From contig JALWQN010000023.1 of the NCBI GenBank assembly GCA_027083115.1, forward strand, positions 1 through 8,957: a stretch of 8,957 nt of DNA. The letters run 5' to 3'. Position numbers and translations under genes: made by a program. Every line of letters begins with the position of its first letter. Positions within the stretch are counted from its first letter, which is position 1. This document shows, piece by piece, positions 6,907 to 8,957 of this stretch. Under the pieces are notes generated by a model. The model saw only the letters and a list, made by a program, of their open reading frames with translations, made no database searches and was not told the DNA's origin. The DNA comes from Desulfurococcales archaeon. Lineage in GTDB: Archaea > Thermoproteota > Thermoprotei_A > Sulfolobales > NBVN01.

Positions 6907-7128
6907 GTGAAGGTGCATGTAGCGTTCTAGAACCACTAAGCCAGTAAGGACACATTATGAGAAGATGTTCTAAGGCTTCCCGAATCTGTTAAGCTTGGGG
7001 AGGGTAAGAAAGTCTGACCAGGATATAGAGGCCTAGGGATCGAGAGAAGATTATTGGGAAGTATAAAGGGTTATGGAGAAAATAGAGGAAGAGGAATTAG
7101 AGAAGCTCTAGTAATAAGGCAGTTTATA
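6907..7128 (+). pseudogene. vapB: Decayed VapB-type antitoxin
   Basis: A GTG at 6907 opens MKVHVAF-like sequence, stopped by TAG at 6928 and TAA at 6937. In the same frame further on there is LRLPESVKLGEGKKV, stopped by TGA, which matches the second strand of short archaeal antitoxins (LPExVxLxEGxxVxI). Scattered in the other two frames are GKYKGLWRK, KIEEEELEKL and AVYNGV, which resemble the acidic C-terminal helix that binds the toxin. At least three stops and two frame changes are present, so it cannot make a working protein. TTAAGTTATATTAG at about 6868-6881 could be its former TATA box. The vapC remnant follows at once, the normal order of such operons. Confidence 0.5.
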
Positions 7129-7510
7129 ATGGAGTTTGTTGATACAAACGTAGTTCACCATTAGTTTTAGGAGTAAATATGCTGGATAAGTGGCTAAGCT
7201 ATTAAAAACGCTACCGTGGCCTAGCAGCATCTAGGGTGTTCTAAATGAGGTGATGTTTGTTATTATTCGAAGTCTCGCGGAGAAGAAGCTATGGGTAAGA
7301 GAATTTGATAAGCTCCGAACCCATATGCGTTACTAATGGATTAGGTTCCGTAATCAATAAGCTGACGGATTTTGTGGAGCTTCTAGAGGTACTGGATATG
7401 GTTGTGCTTAAGGATCATGCGAGCCCTAATGAACTACTAGAAGTTATAGCTAAATATAATCTACCTCCAAATGATGCAATCATAGCGTTGACTTGCAAGC
7501 ACTATATCTT
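7129..7510 (+). pseudogene. vapC: Decayed VapC-type PIN-domain toxin
   Basis: Three frames together give a PIN domain. From ATG 7129, MEFVDTNVVH carries the first catalytic aspartate (DTN) and stops at TAG 7162. From about 7190 the second frame reads AKLLKTLPWPSS, a TAG, then VLNEVMFVIIRSLAEKKL with the conserved glutamate (NE), ending at TAA 7334. The third frame runs from about 7320 with GLGSVINKLTDFVELLEVL and ends LPPNDAIIALTCKHY with the third acidic site (ND). An intact protein would be an RNA-cleaving toxin of about 130-140 residues. The 3' end after CKHY is missing or altered: from about 7508 the sequence belongs to ecfT on the other strand. The open part from TTG 7305 to 7532 is not an independent gene. 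Confidence 0.65.
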
Positions 7511-8178
7511 CGCTCCTCAAGAAGCCCTCTAACCTCGATCGCTTCAGCCACCTTAAACCTCCTGAAACCCACTATGATCACTAAGGAGGTCAGCAAGTAC
7601 CTCAGGGCCTCCAACCTAGCCCTTAATCCACCCCCACTTAAGTTAATGCCCTTCAGCTTAAGTGATGCTGAGACCTCGTTCATGTCGTGGAGGATGAGTG
7701 GGATGAAGCGCAGCGATAAGATAAATGAGTATGTAATGTACTTGGGTATCTTCAGCCTATCAGCAACCCCGGTAACCTCCTTAAGCGTTATGGCTGAGGA
7801 AATAACTGAGAAGATTGTCAGTAATAAAACCACGCGTAGACCCAAAGCTAACGAATCCGTCAGCAAGGCCGCGAGCGAGTAGTCCATAAGGTAATCAACT
7901 ATAGCTGTTGCGACAATCATCAAGACCAGCAAGTACCTCAACCCCAACACGCAATTAACTATGGCCTCATACCTTCTGGAGGCTAATAACACCGCTAACG
8001 CCACGGAAGCCAAGGCAAGGAGACCTAGGAGGTTGCCTGAGAAGGGGGCAACCACTAGTGCTAACGCCAGTAACGCTAGCTTAACCCCTAAGTTAAGGCT
8101 GGTTAAGGGGGTGGATGAGTCATTAAGGAATGCTTCATAGAGTGCCTCCAGGCTCTTATATGGGGTGCCGGCCCTCAT
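7480..8178 (-). CDS. ecfT: ECF transporter T component (CbiQ/EcfT family)
   Basis: The 232-residue membrane protein has hydrophobic segments at about 30-65, 76-96, 102-130 and 145-163, and another at 193-205 after the cytoplasmic coupling region. EcfT proteins use two short Ala-Arg-Gly motifs in coupling helices to grip the two ATPases. Here the first is EVSASLKLKGI (168-178), with Lys where Arg is usual, and the second is AEAIEVRGLLEE (211-222), which is canonical. In the complex EcfT links the ATPases to a substrate-binding S protein to import vitamins or metal ions; the substrate cannot be told. The ATG at 8178 overlaps the ecfA stop (ATGA), so the two are translated together. The last ten residues (RRYSACKSTL) lie antisense to the vapC remnant and are probably not original. 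Confidence 0.8.
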   Translation of the reverse strand: MRAGTPYKSLEALYEAFLNDSSTPLTSLNLGVKLALLALALVVAPFSGNLLGLLALASVALAVLLASRRYEAIVNCVLGLRYLLVLMIVATAIVDYLMDYSLAALLTDSLALGLRVVLLLTIFSVISSAITLKEVTGVADRLKIPKYITYSFILSLRFIPLILHDMNEVSASLKLKGINLSGGGLRARLEALRYLLTSLVIIVGFRRFKVAEAIEVRGLLEERRYSACKSTL

Positions 8179-8828
8179 AGATCCATTAACCTCCCGCCCT
8201 CAAGTACTAAGTTCTGTGACGGGTTAAGCAACCCCTTCGCAACCTCACGCGCGGCAAGTAGTGAGGTAACCACAACCATAGAGCCCGAGGAGGCTGTCCT
8301 CCTAACGATCTCCGCTATCAATATTGCTTGATTAGGGTCGACACCTGTGAATGGCTCATCAAGCAATACCAGCCTCGGCCTGCCCGCCACAGCTGCCGCA
8401 ATAGTCAAGAGCCTGGCCTCGCCAGAACTTAATGTGTAGGGTGACCTTTCTGCCAATCCCTCCAGACCGAGCGTATGAAGTAGCCTCAACGCGCGCTTCC
8501 TTCCTCCATTCCCTGACCTAATTTTCAGCGGCACGCTCACCTCCTCAAGAACAGTGATGAAGCTGAACTGATGCATGGGGTCCTGTAAAGCCATCCCCGT
8601 CAACTTCCCAGCGACCTCGGAAGCCTTCACGCAGCCAATCAGTACCTTACCCTTGCTTGGTTCGAGCACCCCGGCCAGTATCTTGAGTAGGGTGCTCTTA
8701 CCTGAGCCGTTACGACCTAAAACAAGAATAACCTCTCCTGACGTTACCTCCATGTTTAAGCCGCGCAGGACAAACTTTTCGGTCCTGGGATACTTGAACC
8801 ACAGGTTACGAACTATGAGGTCCTGCAT
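8175..8828 (-). CDS. ecfA: ECF transporter ATPase (EcfA/CbiO type), short and lacking the switch histidine
   Basis: This 217-residue ABC ATPase shows FKYP near the N-terminus (A-loop position), Walker A GRNGSGKST (38-46), a Q-loop in MALQDPMHQF (Q82, with the extra Q87 typical of EcfA), the signature LSSGE (133-137), Walker B LVLLDEPF (153-160) and D-loop GVDP. At the H-loop the usual T-H-D is replaced by VVVTSLLAARE (185-195), with no histidine. The protein ends soon after, so the extra C-terminal domain that makes most EcfA proteins about 270 residues is missing. It hydrolyses ATP for ECF import, presumably paired with a second ATPase coded elsewhere, because only one lies in the window. 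The ATG at 8828 is supported by GAGGTGG seven bases upstream. It overlaps ecfT by ATGA. Confidence 0.8.
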   Translation of the reverse strand: MQDLIVRNLWFKYPRTEKFVLRGLNMEVTSGEVILVLGRNGSGKSTLLKILAGVLEPSKGKVLIGCVKASEVAGKLTGMALQDPMHQFSFITVLEEVSVPLKIRSGNGGRKRALRLLHTLGLEGLAERSPYTLSSGEARLLTIAAAVAGRPRLVLLDEPFTGVDPNQAILIAEIVRRTASSGSMVVVTSLLAAREVAKGLLNPSQNLVLEGGRLMDL

Positions 8829-8957
8829 CGAACCACCTCATGAGCAGCATTATATCCTGGCATGGTGGTGTTCTGGAGCCCTACTAGGAATGGGTGGGTG
8901 TAGTTGATGCTGGTGGTAAGGAGGGCTCCAGAACACCACCATGCCAGGATATAATGC
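8813..8957 (-). CDS. Possible C-terminal end of a gene upstream of ecfA (cut by window edge)
   Basis: One minus-strand frame is open from the edge for 47 codons to TAG 8815-8813, overlapping the start of ecfA by 16 bases. It would read a short hydrophobic stretch (ILAWWCSGALLTTS) and a polar tail ending EVVRCRTS. An S component of the ECF transporter would be expected at this place. However, the frame passes through both arms of the perfect inverted repeat, and a second frame (ending at TAA 8851-8849) is almost as long, so it may be no gene at all. Confidence 0.2.
   Translation of the reverse strand, partial: HYILAWWCSGALLTTSINYTHPFLVGLQNTTMPGYNAAHEVVRCRTS
8847..8957. repeat. Perfect 36-bp inverted repeat with 39-base loop at the window edge
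   Basis: Bases 8847-8882 are the exact reverse complement of 8922-8957, 36 of 36 positions, separated by 39 bases. The right arm ends at the last base of the window, so the true repeat may be longer. It starts 19 bases before ecfA on that gene's upstream side. Options are the ends of a very small mobile element, a long hairpin controlling the ecfA-ecfT transcript, or a fold-back artefact at a contig end. The arm nearer ecfA reads GGATATAATGC on the minus strand about 25 bases before the ATG, which could serve as a TATA box. Confidence 0.85.

Noticed and set aside
7305..7532. Independent 75-residue small gene
   Set aside because: It is the third-frame end of the vapC remnant, with family motifs continuing upstream in other frames.
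7493..7882. Plus-strand 129-codon frame
   Set aside because: Antisense to ecfT with no recognisable features.
8575..8907. Plus-strand 110-codon frame
   Set aside because: Antisense to the ecfA Walker A region and running through the inverted repeat.

Overview
The window reads as chromosomal DNA of a hyperthermophilic crenarchaeon, most likely of the Thermoproteales (Caldivirga or Vulcanisaeta type). That placement is inference from archaeal TATA boxes about 36 bases before start codons, frequent TTG/GTG starts, archaeal families (DUF234-type ATPase, VapBC, DUF167) and a Thr/Pro-stalked surface protein. No rRNA, tRNA or CRISPR array was seen. Both ends cut through sequence, so this may be a whole short contig.

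Layout from left to right. 1-179 (-): start of an ABC exporter-like membrane domain, cut by the edge. 345-1277 (-): secreted, membrane-anchored surface protein with its own TATA box. 1555-1908 (-): DUF167/YggU-family protein. 1909-2409: no sound gene, but a cluster of tandem dyads at 2021-2114. 2410-2840 (+): decayed C-terminal part of a tyrosine recombinase, with two stops and a frameshift. 2973-3203 (+): small unknown ORF, possibly itself a remnant. 3268-4761 (+): intact gene for a membrane-anchored extracellular protein that looks like a peptidase-MA (gluzincin) fold without its HExxH. It is followed with an ATGA overlap by a broken ABC-2-type ATPase (4758 to about 5280), which has lost the Walker A segment. 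5366-6762 (-): AAA-type ATPase with a wHTH and a PD-(D/E)xK nuclease-like C-terminus, split by one frameshift at a run of five Cs. 6907 to about 7510 (+): badly decayed vapBC toxin-antitoxin pair. 7480-8828 (-): ecfA-ecfT pair of an ECF-type micronutrient importer. 8847-8957: perfect 36-bp inverted repeat that ends exactly at the window edge.

The middle of the window is a gene graveyard. Recombinase, vapBC and ABC ATPase are all broken, and the DUF234 ATPase is frameshifted, while the transporter genes at the flanks and the DUF167 gene look healthy. This fits an accessory region where integrated elements have decayed. The ecfT 3' end runs into the vapC remnant, so that decay or rearrangement has probably rewritten the last residues of EcfT.

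The most interesting intact gene is the pseudo-peptidase at 3268. Its start overlap with an ABC ATPase suggests that it once worked (or in relatives still works) as the extracellular subunit of an export machine. The ECF module is also odd: the ATPase is short and lacks the switch histidine.
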